DNA of 64,000 nucleotides from Desulfitobacterium dehalogenans ATCC 51507 (GCF_000243155.2 NC_018017.1:2852001-2916000), one strand, 5' to 3'. Positions 49,024 to 57,972 are shown, counted from the first letter of the stretch. Notes: generated by a model from the letters alone, not told the origin. Numbers and translations: made by a program.

Positions 49024-50180
49024 TTTTGCGCCCTCCCCTCCGAGATTGAAGACCGATTCTCGAGAATACTCTCCAAAAACGCCTGAAGCCGGGTCCTCTC
49101 CTGTCCCCCTACATCCGCTCCCTCTAATTCAAGGACCAAAGTGCGAATTCCCTGGCTTTGGAGGGTCTCCGCCAAAGGGACTGCATCCCAGGCGTGGGGT
49201 TCGCAATATTTGCGTATGACCAGCACCGCTCCTTCCACCTGCCGCTGGGAGGCTAAATTCTCCAAATACTCCAGACGGGCGTTAAGACTTTGGTTCTTGC
49301 AGGGACAGGGAGGCATATCCTCATAACGCTTCACCAGATCATACCAGGGGTTATCCGAGTCCTCCAGTAGGGGGCCGGAGTAGTGGCGGTAACCCGTACA
49401 GGTGTCATCCACTACTACTCTTCCCCCTAAATCCTCGATCATCGCATATAAATGATCGTTTTCAAGAACGGCCCCCGTAATCATGAGGCGTGCTCTTGAA
49501 GAGGACTCTTCCGCTCTTGCATGGAGTTCAGGCAGCACTTCTGCCAGGGCCTCTTCATAGATTGTCTTGGGCATGAGCTGTCCGGCCTGCAGGAGGGCCG
49601 CCGTCAAAGGGGAGGGTAATTTCCCCCGCAGTTCCTCCACCTCACTAACCTTTTCCCTTATGCGCCGGCATAAGCGGATGGCTTCCCGCAGTTCCTCCTC
49701 TGTGGGCTCATGACCGCTCAGCTCTTTCAATTGCTCCCAGGCCCCCTTGGCCTCTTCCTGATAATATTGATTAGCCCCAGGTGCTTTAAGCATAACTGGG
49801 GGAACCATGTTCACGGTTTTTTGTTTACCGGCGAATTCCCAAATGCCGCTTAGACACTGCATGGTATCGCAGGTGTGGACGAAGCCAACCCCCAGCAGAT
49901 CCTCCCATTGACCTTGCAATTCCATATCCAATACCCCCCGGGCTAATGAGCAGGAAAATGTGGGTAGCTCCGCAGGGGTCCGATTGGTGGAATCCGGCAA
50001 AAGACGCAGGGGCTCAAGGCCAAAGGCTATAATCAGTTCTTCCGGAAAATAGGAACACAGTATTCCGAAAAAACGATGATTAGGGTAGCGAGTCCCGCGT
50101 CTCAAGCCTTTAAGGGCGGATTCCTCTAAAAGCCAGTTTAGAGAATCCCTTTTCTCTTCAGACATACTCCATTCCAACAT
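49020..50180 (-). CDS. 2-hydroxyacyl-CoA dehydratase-type subunit (first subunit)
   Basis: A 386-residue protein of the same superfamily. Cysteines C77 (PTFSCSLARG), C104 and C109 (HTCDTMQCL) and a later one in RKYCEPHAWD follow the HgdB/BcrC spacing for a [4Fe-4S] cluster. FPEELIIAFGLEPLRLLP near residue 45 is the family's 'P-x-E-l-i-x-A-x-G' motif. TGAVLENDHLYAMIEDLGGRVVVDDTCTGYR is also typical. GGAGG lies before the ATG, 24 bases after the acyl-CoA ligase gene. Whether it dehydrates a 2-hydroxyacyl-CoA or reduces an aromatic or other CoA ester cannot be told from sequence. Confidence 0.9.
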   Translation of the reverse strand: MLEWSMSEEKRDSLNWLLEESALKGLRRGTRYPNHRFFGILCSYFPEELIIAFGLEPLRLLPDSTNRTPAELPTFSCSLARGVLDMELQGQWEDLLGVGFVHTCDTMQCLSGIWEFAGKQKTVNMVPPVMLKAPGANQYYQEEAKGAWEQLKELSGHEPTEEELREAIRLCRRIREKVSEVEELRGKLPSPLTAALLQAGQLMPKTIYEEALAEVLPELHARAEESSSRARLMITGAVLENDHLYAMIEDLGGRVVVDDTCTGYRHYSGPLLEDSDNPWYDLVKRYEDMPPCPCKNQSLNARLEYLENLASQRQVEGAVLVIRKYCEPHAWDAVPLAETLQSQGIRTLVLELEGADVGGQERTRLQAFLESILENRSSISEGRAQK

Positions 50181-50204
50181 CTGGGCATCCTCCTATCTTT
50201 CAAA

Positions 50205-51956
50205 TTATCTGGTCGATGCCACTTCCTTGGAACTCTTCTCCCCTTCCCCTTCTGCAGGGGGAGTGTCCCGTAATGCCCGGCGCAGAATCTTACCAATAGC
50301 AGTTTTGGGTAAATCGGTACGGAACTCTACGGTTTTAGGGACTTTATAGGGAACAAGGTGTTTACGGCAAAAGGCGATGATATCTTGTTCTGTAGCTGCA
50401 GCCCCATCTTTAAGGCTGACAAAAGCCACCACCTTTTCCCCGCTGTAGCCGTCCTTGATCCCAATAACGCAGGCTTCCCTAACAGCCGGGTGTTCATAGA
50501 GCACATCCTCCACTTCCCGCGGATAGACATTGAACCCTCCGGTGATGATCATATCCTTTTTACGGTCCACGAGATAAAAATAGCCATCCTCATCCATGGT
50601 AGCAATATCCCCGGTGTACAGCCAGCCATTCCTTAACGCATAGGCTGTTTCTTCCGGCCGGTTATAATAGCCAAGCATTAAATCCGGACACTGAATAACC
50701 AGCTCCCCAGATTCGCCGGGGGCCAGATCCTCTTCACCTGTGTCGATATCCCGGATTTTAAAGTTTACATCCGAAAAGGGGAAGCCGATGCTGCCAGTTC
50801 GATTTTCACCCCGCAGAGGATTACAGCATAGGGCATTGACCCCTTCTGTGAGACCGTAACCCTCCATAAGCCGGGCTCCGGTAAGCTCTTCGAAGCTTCT
50901 TTTTACTTCGGGAGCCAAGGCCGCTGCTCCTACAAAGCACCCGATTAAGGAGGAAAGGCTATAGCGTTTTAATTGGGGATAATTAATCATACCTATATAC
51001 ATCGTAGGAACTCCGGCAAAATAAGTGGGCTTATGTTTGTGAATGGCTTTTAGTACATCCTTCGCTTCAAAGCGCGGAATCAAAATCGTAGAAGCCCCTG
51101 AGAACAGAGGAGCATTCATGCATACAGACATGCCAAACCCATGAAAGGCCGGAAGAACCGTAACCAAACGATCCTTACTGTCCATTTCAACCCAGGCTAT
51201 AGCCTGGTAAGCATTCGTAAGCAAGCCATAATGAGAAAGCATAACTCCTTTGGGACGTCCGGTGGTTCCGCCGGTGTAGATAAGGACCGCAACATCCTTC
51301 CGGACATCAACCTTTTGCGATAGATGTTCCTTTATTTCAGGACTATTGCTCTGATTCAGCAAATCCTTAAACTTCTTAGCCACTTTTAGGCGGGCTTTAC
51401 CTCCTGGAGACAACTTCCGTGTGAATGGATACAGGAATTTCAGAGGAAAAGGCATGTACTCATTGAGGGCTGTATAGAAGGTATGCGACAACAAATGGGT
51501 TTCTCCGGCGTTGTGGCAAATGTCTCTCACATTTTCCAGCCGCTCTGCCAAAAGGTCCAGACAAATGACTACTTTGACCTGAGCATCCCGAAAGATATGC
51601 AATAATTCCGATTCAGTGCTGAGGGGGTTAACAGGAACAACCACCCCGCCAATGCTAAGAATAGCATAATAAGAAATAACATATTGAGGACAATTGGCCA
51701 GTAAAAGGGCAACCCGATCCCCCGGATTAATACCCAGCTTTTGCAGAGAACCGGCCAATCGTTCAACTTTATCACCCAAATCTTCGTATTTCATCTTTTT
51801 ATTAAAATAAATTAGGGCAATATCTTTGGAATTCTTCTTCACGCTCTTTCGGAACAACGCATCCACAGTCTCTTCAGGGTAGTTTAGCTGATGGGGAACC
51901 TGTTGGTCGTATTGAGCTCTCCAGGGAAATTCAGACATTTTGTTTTCCTGACTCAT
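50205..51956 (-). CDS. Long-chain-type acyl-CoA ligase (AMP-forming)
   Basis: A 583-residue adenylate-forming enzyme that activates a carboxylic acid to its CoA ester. The P-loop-like LIYTGGTTGRPKGVMLSH is near residue 233, the YGLTEG motif near 360, and GWLYTGDIATMDEDGYFYLVDRKKDMIITGGFNVYPREVE near 445, with the catalytic Lys in PKTAIGKILRR at the end. Homologues are annotated FadD or LcfA. GGAGG precedes the ATG. It lies 84 bases after the acyl-CoA dehydrogenase and probably provides the CoA substrate for it and for the dehydratase pair. Substrate chain length is not predictable here. Confidence 0.92.
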   Translation of the reverse strand: MSQENKMSEFPWRAQYDQQVPHQLNYPEETVDALFRKSVKKNSKDIALIYFNKKMKYEDLGDKVERLAGSLQKLGINPGDRVALLLANCPQYVISYYAILSIGGVVVPVNPLSTESELLHIFRDAQVKVVICLDLLAERLENVRDICHNAGETHLLSHTFYTALNEYMPFPLKFLYPFTRKLSPGGKARLKVAKKFKDLLNQSNSPEIKEHLSQKVDVRKDVAVLIYTGGTTGRPKGVMLSHYGLLTNAYQAIAWVEMDSKDRLVTVLPAFHGFGMSVCMNAPLFSGASTILIPRFEAKDVLKAIHKHKPTYFAGVPTMYIGMINYPQLKRYSLSSLIGCFVGAAALAPEVKRSFEELTGARLMEGYGLTEGVNALCCNPLRGENRTGSIGFPFSDVNFKIRDIDTGEEDLAPGESGELVIQCPDLMLGYYNRPEETAYALRNGWLYTGDIATMDEDGYFYLVDRKKDMIITGGFNVYPREVEDVLYEHPAVREACVIGIKDGYSGEKVVAFVSLKDGAAATEQDIIAFCRKHLVPYKVPKTVEFRTDLPKTAIGKILRRALRDTPPAEGEGEKSSKEVASTR

Positions 51957-52040
51957 GATATACCTCCCAACTCCATTAATATGGTTCTTACTCTCTAACC
52001 CTTAATCCCCGGACCCTAACTTCTATATAGTTACAGATTG

Positions 52041-53279
52041 CTACTCATATACTTTTTCCTCTGTCAAATGGGCATTCACTGCATCCTCTTCTAAGGATCG
52101 GTGGGGCTGTAAATTCTCTCGACGCTCTTTGTAATACTCATGTTGAATAATAAGATTCATTACTTCATTGGTACCGGTCCAAATCATGATAAGGCGGATA
52201 TCCCGCAGCAACCGCTCGATGGGGAATATATTAGTGTAACCAATCCCTCCCATGATTTGCATGGCATCATTCACCACAGCCCAAGCCGAGTCCGTTGCGA
52301 ACTTTTTCGCCTCTGAGACCAGACGGCGCGCCACATTCCCCGGTACACCTGAGTCCACTGCCCGGGCGGTAGCGTAGACCAAAGCGCGGGCGGCATCCAA
52401 GCGGGTGATTGAATCAGCCACTTTGAAATTGACTCCTTGAAAATCTTTAATTTTTCTGCCAAAGGCTTTGCGCTTGGTGCTATAATCCGAAGCTACTTCC
52501 AGAGCAGCCCGGGCCATCCCCAAAGCTCCTGCAGCGCTGGTTAATCGTTCGGGGATCATCATCTGATAAAAGATATCTGCTGCCCCGTTTTCCACACCGA
52601 GAAGGTTTTCTGCGGGAACTTTTACATCCTTGAAAACCACACGGCCTGCGCCACCTCCGCGGGTTCCCATTAAGCCATAGATATGTTCCACTTCCACTCC
52701 AGGGCCACGGTCTACGATAAAGGCGCTAATACTCTGATGGGCGGGTCCTTCCGGATCGGTCTTGGCGTAAACCATGAAGTAGTCAGCACCCTCTGCTCCC
52801 ACTACAAAGCGCTTTTGCCCATTGAGAATATAAAAATCCCCTTCACGCCGGGCTAAAGTGGTCGCTCCGAAAAAATCCGATCCTCCCCTAGGCTCAGTCA
52901 AAGCTTCGGCGGTGTAAAGTTTTCCTTCTAAAGTGGGCTTTAAGTAACGGTTCTTCAGTACCTCCGAGCCGAAATGATTAATCGCTTCTCCGACGATGGA
53001 AGGTAAGGAGTAGAGACAGGCCAAGCTCGTACCCAAAACCCCGATCTCTTCGAGAACTGAAACTTCATCCACCCATTGCAAGCCTCGTCCACTATACTGT
53101 TCAGCAAAGCGCAAGCCCAGAAGTTTTGCTTGACCTAAATCCATTAGGTATTCTTTTGGATAGGTTACCTTTTCTTCATCCATATCCAGGATAAGCTGTT
53201 TTGGCACCTTTTCTTTGACAAACCTTGCCGCCTCTTCTTGGAGGAGTTTTTGTCCCGGGGTCAAGAGGAAATCAAACAT
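52041..53279 (-). CDS. Acyl-CoA dehydrogenase
   Basis: A 412-residue FAD enzyme introducing a 2,3-double bond into an acyl-Co[17 protein letters not shown] and [13 protein letters not shown] are FAD/acyl regions, and [20 protein letters not shown] and [23 protein letters not shown] are family signatures. The usual catalytic Glu of the YEGT motif is replaced: the sequence is IWTGTNEV. A Glu is present instead in [10 protein letters not shown], the position used by isovaleryl- and long-chain enzymes, so activity is probably retained with that substrate class. A TGAATGACTATTCA-type site lies 20 bases upstream, suggesting a fatty-acid-responsive repressor. Confidence 0.93.
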   Translation of the reverse strand: MFDFLLTPGQKLLQEEAARFVKEKVPKQLILDMDEEKVTYPKEYLMDLGQAKLLGLRFAEQYSGRGLQWVDEVSVLEEIGVLGTSLACLYSLPSIVGEAINHFGSEVLKNRYLKPTLEGKLYTAEALTEPRGGSDFFGATTLARREGDFYILNGQKRFVVGAEGADYFMVYAKTDPEGPAHQSISAFIVDRGPGVEVEHIYGLMGTRGGGAGRVVFKDVKVPAENLLGVENGAADIFYQMMIPERLTSAAGALGMARAALEVASDYSTKRKAFGRKIKDFQGVNFKVADSITRLDAARALVYATARAVDSGVPGNVARRLVSEAKKFATDSAWAVVNDAMQIMGGIGYTNIFPIERLLRDIRLIMIWTGTNEVMNLIIQHEYYKERRENLQPHRSLEEDAVNAHLTEEKVYE

Positions 53280-53298
53280 ACTCTCTCTCCTTTTCTAA

Positions 53299-53312
53299 AG
53301 TGAATAGTCATT
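53299..53312. promoter_or_regulatory. FadR-like (TetR-type) operator upstream of acyl-CoA dehydrogenase
   Basis: TGAATAGTCATTCA (TGAATGACTATTCA on the minus strand) resembles the first part of the Bacillus FadR box TGAATGAMTANTMATTCW. It lies 20 bases before the acyl-CoA dehydrogenase start, where a repressor would block transcription or early elongation. Confidence 0.55.
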
Positions 53313-53433
53313 CATTTGTCTATTATTATGAATATTCTGACACTGGCAGATATGTACGTCAATACCCTTCTTAAATTTAGAAAAGAATACTTATTTTAGC
53401 GAATTAAATCCCGAATATCGAATAGCCCGGAGC

Positions 53434-53481
53434 AAAAAAGGCTGTTGCTCAACGAACTTTACAGTTCATTTTGCAACAGCC
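53434..53481 (-). terminator. Intrinsic terminator after the MntR-type gene
   Basis: GGCTGTTGC / GCAACAGCC closes a longer imperfect hairpin and is followed by six T on the minus strand, about 30 bases after the stop. Confidence 0.88.
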
Positions 53482-53507
53482 CTCTATTCCATACATAGCA
53501 CTCTATT

Positions 53508-53888
53508 CTAGCTCTGTTCTTTCATTCGTCTGTGATACTCTTCTTTCATTTTCTCAAAGGTAGCCTGACTAATGACGTGCTCCACACGGCAAGCATCTTG
53601 TGCTGCGGTCTCCTTATCCACACCTAAATAGACCAGATATCGGGTGATGATATCATGACGTTCATAGATATGGGAGGCAATCCTCTCTCCCTCATCGGTC
53701 AAGGTAATAACACCGGAAGAATCTACTTCGATATAGTCATTCTTCTTAAGAATTCCTACCGCACGACTTATACTCGGCTTTGTATAACCAAGCTCATTGG
53801 CAATATCAATGGAGCGAATATCGCCTTTTTTCTTCTGAAGTATATAAATAGTCTCGAGATACATCTCGCCGGATTCTTGAATACTCAT
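53508..53888 (-). CDS. DtxR/MntR-family metal-dependent regulator
   Basis: A 126-residue, two-domain regulator without the SH3-like third domain, as in MntR. The winged helix occupies residues ~5-65 (EMYLETIYILQKKKGDIRSIDIANELGYTKPSISRAVGILKKNDYIEVD). The metal-binding and dimer domain follows with RHDIITRYLVYLGVDKETAAQDACRVEHVIS, including the His/Glu/Cys/His ligands of the family. Position beside feo suggests iron or manganese control. A pair of repeats at the feoA promoter is a candidate target. Confidence 0.92.
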   Translation of the reverse strand: MSIQESGEMYLETIYILQKKKGDIRSIDIANELGYTKPSISRAVGILKKNDYIEVDSSGVITLTDEGERIASHIYERHDIITRYLVYLGVDKETAAQDACRVEHVISQATFEKMKEEYHRRMKEQS

Positions 53889-54052
53889 GGCTATAGCTCC
53901 TTTTTACATTATTTATACAAGCTTCCTATAATACGACTCTATAAAAGCATAGTATAATTAAGCGGAAAAATCAATCGTTCGCTGTCAAACTTTGCTAAAG
54001 AGTCGGCGGGACCTTTGCACAAGCAAAATTCAGTCCACTTTGTGAAAAAAAG

Positions 54053-54082
54053 CCGCTGACTGATATACAGCGGCGGCTTTCA
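54053..54082 (-). terminator. Intrinsic terminator of the feo operon
   Basis: GCCGCTG / CAGCGGC with a 9-base loop and seven T on the minus strand, 30 bases after the last feo-linked gene. Confidence 0.87.
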
Positions 54083-54113
54083 TCGTATTATTATTTAGCT
54101 ATTGGTTTGATTA

Positions 54114-54290
54114 TTATGGCTTATGATCGGACACACTGCATTCACTCCCGCTACCACAGCTGCTGGAGCATCCTGAGCATCCACCGCTCTTTCTTGTTCT
54201 GTACACATTGAGCCCAGCCAGGGCAGCGATAGCAAGAACAACAGCACCGATAATTAAATTCGCTCCATTGGATATTATCCATTCAAGCAT
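54114..54290 (-). CDS. FeoB-associated Cys-rich membrane protein
   Basis: A 58-residue protein with one membrane helix (residues ~7-27, GANLIIGAVVLAIAALAGLNVY) and a short Cys/Ser/Gly-rich tail (GGCSGCSSSCGSGSEC). This small partner is regularly found after feoB and may receive or chaperone iron (inference from family). The ATG at 54290 has AGAAGGTG upstream; the frame to 54320 does not. It is the last gene of the feo operon. Confidence 0.88.
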   Translation of the reverse strand: MLEWIISNGANLIIGAVVLAIAALAGLNVYRTRKSGGCSGCSSSCGSGSECSVSDHKP

Positions 54291-54336
54291 AGCATTCACC
54301 TTCTTACTACTAGGAATCAAATCTTACTTATAGATG

Positions 54337-56487
54337 TCACCCTTTTATCGGAACCCCGCTGACTCTTGGGGTAGACCGATTGGGTCTAAAGAGGAAATAC
54401 AATAGCCCCGCCAGGACAAGGACTGCAATTGCTGTAGCCGCCGTAAACCCTGCGCCGCTGAACAAGGAACCGAATTGGAATACCATGAAGGCAATGGCAT
54501 AGGCAAAAACCATTTGGTATCCGATGGCAAACCAAGTCCATTTCATATCATTCATTTCCCCTTTGATGGCTCCGATAGCTGCAAAACAAGGAGCGCACAA
54601 GAGGTTAAAGATCAAGAAGGAGTAAGCGGAAAGAGCTGTGAAGTGAGCAGCTATTGCACCCAGGCTGCCAAAAGCTCCTTCTTCAACCAATCCCAGCGCA
54701 TCCCCCGACACTCCGTAGAGAACCCCGAACACGCCAACAACCTCTTCTTTAGCAACCAGTCCCATGATAGTAGCTACCGTACTTTGCCAAGTACCGAAAC
54801 CAAGGGGTGCAAAAATTGGTGCCACAACTCCGCCGATGGCAGCCAGGATACTGGCATCCATGTCTTCAACCATCTGGAAGGCTCCATCGACCATACCGAA
54901 GGAGGACAGGAACCAAATGAAGATGCTGGCTAACAGGATGATGGTTCCGGCTTTCTTAATAAAGGAGTAGCCCCGTTCCCAGGTACTGCGCAGAACACTT
55001 CCCGCAGTGGGCATATGGTAAGCCGGCAGCTCCATGACGAAGGGAGAAGGGTCTCCGGCAAAACGACTGGTTTTTTTGAGAATAATACCGGAAATAATGA
55101 TAGCCGCAACCCCGATAAAATAAGCGCTGGGAGCCACCCACCATACACCGCCGAATACTGCCCCGGCAATCAACGCCACAATCGGCATCTTTGCACCGCA
55201 GGGCATAAAGGTGGTGGTCATAATGGTCATTCTCCGGTCGCGATCACTTTCAATGGTCCGTGTGGCCATAACCCCAGGCACCCCGCACCCGGTACCAACC
55301 AGCATGGGGATGAAGGATTTTCCGGAAAGACCGAAGCGGCGGAATATCCGGTCCATAATGAAGGCAATCCGTGCCATATAGCCGCATTCTTCGAGAATGG
55401 CCAGGAGGAAGAAGAGAACGAGCATCTGGGGAACAAAGCCAAGTACCGCACCGACTCCGCCGACGATCCCATCCACTACAAGTCCGTTCAACCAACCGGC
55501 TGTACCGATTCCTTCCATCCAAGCTGCCAGGGGCCCGCTGATCCATTCCCCAAAGAGGGTATCGTTGGTGAATCCGGTAAGAAGATCACCGATTGTCGTA
55601 ATGGCGATATAGTAGACCATCGTCATGATGACCGCAAAAATAGGAAGGGCCAGCCAGCGATTGGTTACCACTTTATCGATCTTATCCGAGGTAGTGATTT
55701 TAGAGGAGCTCTTTTTAATGTAGCTTCCTTTTATAATTGAAGAAATATAATTATACCGGGCATTGGTGATAATGGATTCACTATCATCATCCAGAGCATC
55801 TTCTACAGCGGCAATGACCTCTTCCACATCCACAGCGGTCATTTGTTCAAGGATTTTTGCATCCCGTTCGAAGAGTTTTACCGCATACCAGCGCTTCTGT
55901 TCCTCAGGAATACCTCCAGGGAGTTTGCTGCCAATATCCTTGAGGGCTTCTTCGATTTCCGATTGAAAAACGAGCCGGGAAGGATTTATTCGATGGTTTT
56001 GTGCTGTCTTTACCGCTTTATCCGCTAATTCGGAGATTCCCATCTTTTTGATGGCCGAGATCTCGAAAATTTCACAGCCCAGAGCTTTGGAGAGCTTTTC
56101 TGTATTAATCTTATCCCCATTCTTATTGACGATGTCCATCATATTAATGGCAACAATCACGGGAATTCCAATTTCAATGAGTTGAGTTGTAAGATATAAA
56201 TTCCGCTCCAAATTCGAGCCATCAATAATATTAATAATAGTGTCCGGTTTTTCACCGATTAAATAATTCCGGGAGACGACCTCTTCCAGGGTGTAGGGTG
56301 AAAGGGAATAAATTCCCGGCAGGTCAACGATGGTTACATCCTTATGTCCCTTAAGCTTGCCTTCTTTTTTCTCTACAGTTACTCCCGGCCAGTTTCCTAC
56401 GGTTTGATTAGAACCCGTAAGGACATTAAACAGGGTGGTCTTTCCACTGTTAGGGTTACCTGCCAGTGCAATTTTCAATGGCATCAT
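54337..56487 (-). CDS. feoB: Ferrous iron transport protein B
   Basis: A 716-residue membrane Fe(II) transporter with an N-terminal G domain: GNPNSGKTTLFNVLTG (G1), DLPGIYSLSPYT (G3) and NMMD (G4). The helical GDI-like domain extends to ~270, followed by two Gate repeats with conserved Cys in GTGCGVPGVMATRTIE and in the symmetric LLCAPCFAAIGAIKGE. Length is typical. AGAAGGAGGAACA precedes two consecutive ATG codons; either may be used. It lies 57 bases after the short feoA. Confidence 0.96.
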   Translation of the reverse strand: MMPLKIALAGNPNSGKTTLFNVLTGSNQTVGNWPGVTVEKKEGKLKGHKDVTIVDLPGIYSLSPYTLEEVVSRNYLIGEKPDTIINIIDGSNLERNLYLTTQLIEIGIPVIVAINMMDIVNKNGDKINTEKLSKALGCEIFEISAIKKMGISELADKAVKTAQNHRINPSRLVFQSEIEEALKDIGSKLPGGIPEEQKRWYAVKLFERDAKILEQMTAVDVEEVIAAVEDALDDDSESIITNARYNYISSIIKGSYIKKSSSKITTSDKIDKVVTNRWLALPIFAVIMTMVYYIAITTIGDLLTGFTNDTLFGEWISGPLAAWMEGIGTAGWLNGLVVDGIVGGVGAVLGFVPQMLVLFFLLAILEECGYMARIAFIMDRIFRRFGLSGKSFIPMLVGTGCGVPGVMATRTIESDRDRRMTIMTTTFMPCGAKMPIVALIAGAVFGGVWWVAPSAYFIGVAAIIISGIILKKTSRFAGDPSPFVMELPAYHMPTAGSVLRSTWERGYSFIKKAGTIILLASIFIWFLSSFGMVDGAFQMVEDMDASILAAIGGVVAPIFAPLGFGTWQSTVATIMGLVAKEEVVGVFGVLYGVSGDALGLVEEGAFGSLGAIAAHFTALSAYSFLIFNLLCAPCFAAIGAIKGEMNDMKWTWFAIGYQMVFAYAIAFMVFQFGSLFSGAGFTAATAIAVLVLAGLLYFLFRPNRSTPRVSGVPIKG

Positions 56488-56544
56488 TGTTCCTCCTTCT
56501 CGCAGTTAGCCCAGGCTAACTGCGGGCCAAAAAAAATAGGTATC

Positions 56545-56769
56545 CTAGTATTCAACTTCGATATTCGCAGCATCATCTTTTCGAATGGAAAGCTCATACC
56601 CACGAACATTCAGCTCGATGGGGTCTCCCAAAGGTGCTACTTTGCGCACACATACCTCCGTGCCTTTTGTCAGCCCCATGTCCATAATACGGCGTTTAAT
56701 AGCTCCTTGACCGTGGAGCTTTACCACCTTTACCGTTTGACCTACCTTCACATCCTTCAGGGTAGACAT
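56545..56769 (-). CDS. feoA: FeoA domain protein (second)
   Basis: A 74-residue SH3-like protein, MSTLKDVKVGQTVKVV at the start, RRIMDMGLTKGTEVCVRKVAPLGDPIELNVRGYELSIRKDDA in the core. FeoA binds FeoB and modulates transport. It lies between the longer FeoA-like gene and feoB, all on the minus strand. AGGAGGAACAG precedes the ATG. Confidence 0.93.
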   Translation of the reverse strand: MSTLKDVKVGQTVKVVKLHGQGAIKRRIMDMGLTKGTEVCVRKVAPLGDPIELNVRGYELSIRKDDAANIEVEY

Positions 56770-56841
56770 TCCTGTTCCTCCTTCATCGTCCTTGACGAAT
56801 CTTCATTGCAGAGCTAAAAAAGAACTTCTTTATGCTCACAT

Positions 56842-57141
56842 TTATGCTTTAACCGTAAGAATCCGTGTTGCCATGGCTTTATTTACTGCAACCCGGGCAT
56901 CCTTAACGGAAACAATGACATTACCGGCAAGCTCCGTGACCACAGCGATAACCGCTCCTTCCACAAAGCCCAAGTTTTCCAAAAAGCGTTTGGTATTGTC
57001 TCTTCCTTTAATGGAAACGACTTTGACATCCTCACCGGGGGTTACCATAGCTAATGGCATTAAGCCAGCAGCCGGTACCAAAGCGGCTCCATTTAAATTT
57101 CCAATCGGGAGACCGAGAGTTTGTGTTGTCATTATGATCAC
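56842..57141 (-). CDS. FeoA domain protein (first)
   Basis: A 99-residue FeoA-type protein with an N-terminal extension (residues 1-30: TTQTLGLPIGNLNGAALVPA) before the SH3-like core (VVSIKGRDNTKRFLENLGFVEGAVIAVVTELAGNVIVSVKDARVAVNKAMATRI). Paired FeoA genes before feoB are common in anaerobes. AAGGAGTGATCATA precedes the ATG. It is the first gene after the probable metal-regulated promoter. Confidence 0.9.
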   Translation of the reverse strand: MIIMTTQTLGLPIGNLNGAALVPAAGLMPLAMVTPGEDVKVVSIKGRDNTKRFLENLGFVEGAVIAVVTELAGNVIVSVKDARVAVNKAMATRILTVKA

Positions 57142-57167
57142 TCCTTAATTCACAAAAAATATAGTAA

Positions 57168-57215
57168 GGCAGTGCTAACTAGGTATAGTTTACCACTGCT
57201 AACTCCATTAATCAA
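57168..57215 (-). promoter_or_regulatory. feo promoter with two direct repeats, probable metal-regulator site
   Basis: TTGATT (57210-57215) and TAAACT (57187-57192) are 17 bases apart on the minus strand. AGTTAGCAGTGG (57193-57204) occupies the spacer and AGTTAGCACTGC (57169-57180) covers the start region, 24 bases further on. Two near-identical repeats over the -35/-10 spacer and +1 suggest a repressor. The MntR/DtxR gene in the same cluster, or a Fur protein, could be the binder. Confidence 0.6.
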
Positions 57216-57294
57216 TATGTTTTTACGTTTATTTCCCGACAAATTTTATAAGAATTGCTTATGATACATTGCCGATTTAGGTAGGGCCATAACA

Positions 57295-57345
57295 GAAAAA
57301 ATGCCTGAAGGGCAGTCCGTTGTCCCGGCTCCTACCCTTCAGGCA
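57295..57345 (-). terminator. Intrinsic terminator after spoIIM
   Basis: TGCCTGAAGGG / CCCTTCAGGCA, 11 bp perfect, followed by a run of T on the minus strand, 31 bases after the spoIIM stop. Confidence 0.9.
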
Positions 57346-57375
57346 TATCAATCGCTTGGAAAATCATTCTTTTTC

Positions 57376-57972
57376 TCAGAGGTTAAAGAAACGCGCCCCC
57401 AAAATGGAGAAATATCCCTGGGAAACACCGATAAAGACAGCTCCCAGAGAGACCAGGATAGTCGCCACGGAATAATACATAAACTCCCGCCGTAAGGATT
57501 CTCCGACTTGTTTACCTTTTAAGAGCATTACCGAGAAGATGGTAGCCAAACCCGCCCCCAAAAGAAGGAAGGGAATACCCGCCAAGGCCGGAATCAGTAT
57601 GGAAATCAAAACAAGTCCAAACCCCCAGAGTCCTTTCATGCCAATAATGAAGCTTAAGGTGAAGCCGAATACAAATCCTCTTGTAAATATGATGAGAAAG
57701 ATTAAGGGCGTTCCAATGACGGTTAAGCCGAGAAGCCAAATACCGGCCATAATGATGAATTGCTCCCTGGCCAGCTGAAGAAGGAAATCAGTGTCAAGGG
57801 TGGTCGGCTGACCGGCAAGAAGCTTGTCCAGAAAACTGCTGAGTTCCTGGATTTCCCCACTATTTAAGGCACCCACGCCCACTGCTCCAAAGATGACTCC
57901 CGCCAGATAAACACTGACCAGAGCCAGATAAATCACCCAATATTGTCGGATATGCTCTCCAAGCTTACGCAT
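57376..57972 (-). CDS. spoIIM: Stage II sporulation protein M
   Basis: A 198-residue membrane protein with five hydrophobic segments. With SpoIID and SpoIIP it makes the machine that drives engulfment of the forespore. VYLAGVIFGAVGVGAL near residue 20, the Gly-rich IFTRGFVFGFTLSFIIGMKGLWGFGLVLISILIPALAGIPFLLLGAGLA region, and the last helix are typical. The ATG at 57972 has GGGAGGCTGGAGG upstream; the extension to 58035 is not supported. In Bacillus spoIIM is close to fur-yqzK-xerD. Confidence 0.93.
   Translation of the reverse strand: MRKLGEHIRQYWVIYLALVSVYLAGVIFGAVGVGALNSGEIQELSSFLDKLLAGQPTTLDTDFLLQLAREQFIIMAGIWLLGLTVIGTPLIFLIIFTRGFVFGFTLSFIIGMKGLWGFGLVLISILIPALAGIPFLLLGAGLATIFSVMLLKGKQVGESLRREFMYYSVATILVSLGAVFIGVSQGYFSILGARFFNL

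Noticed and set aside
55015-55740. 241-codon open frame on the plus strand inside feoB
   Set aside because: It is antisense to a well-conserved feoB region, has a His/Gly/Asn-rich improbable composition, and has no ribosome site.
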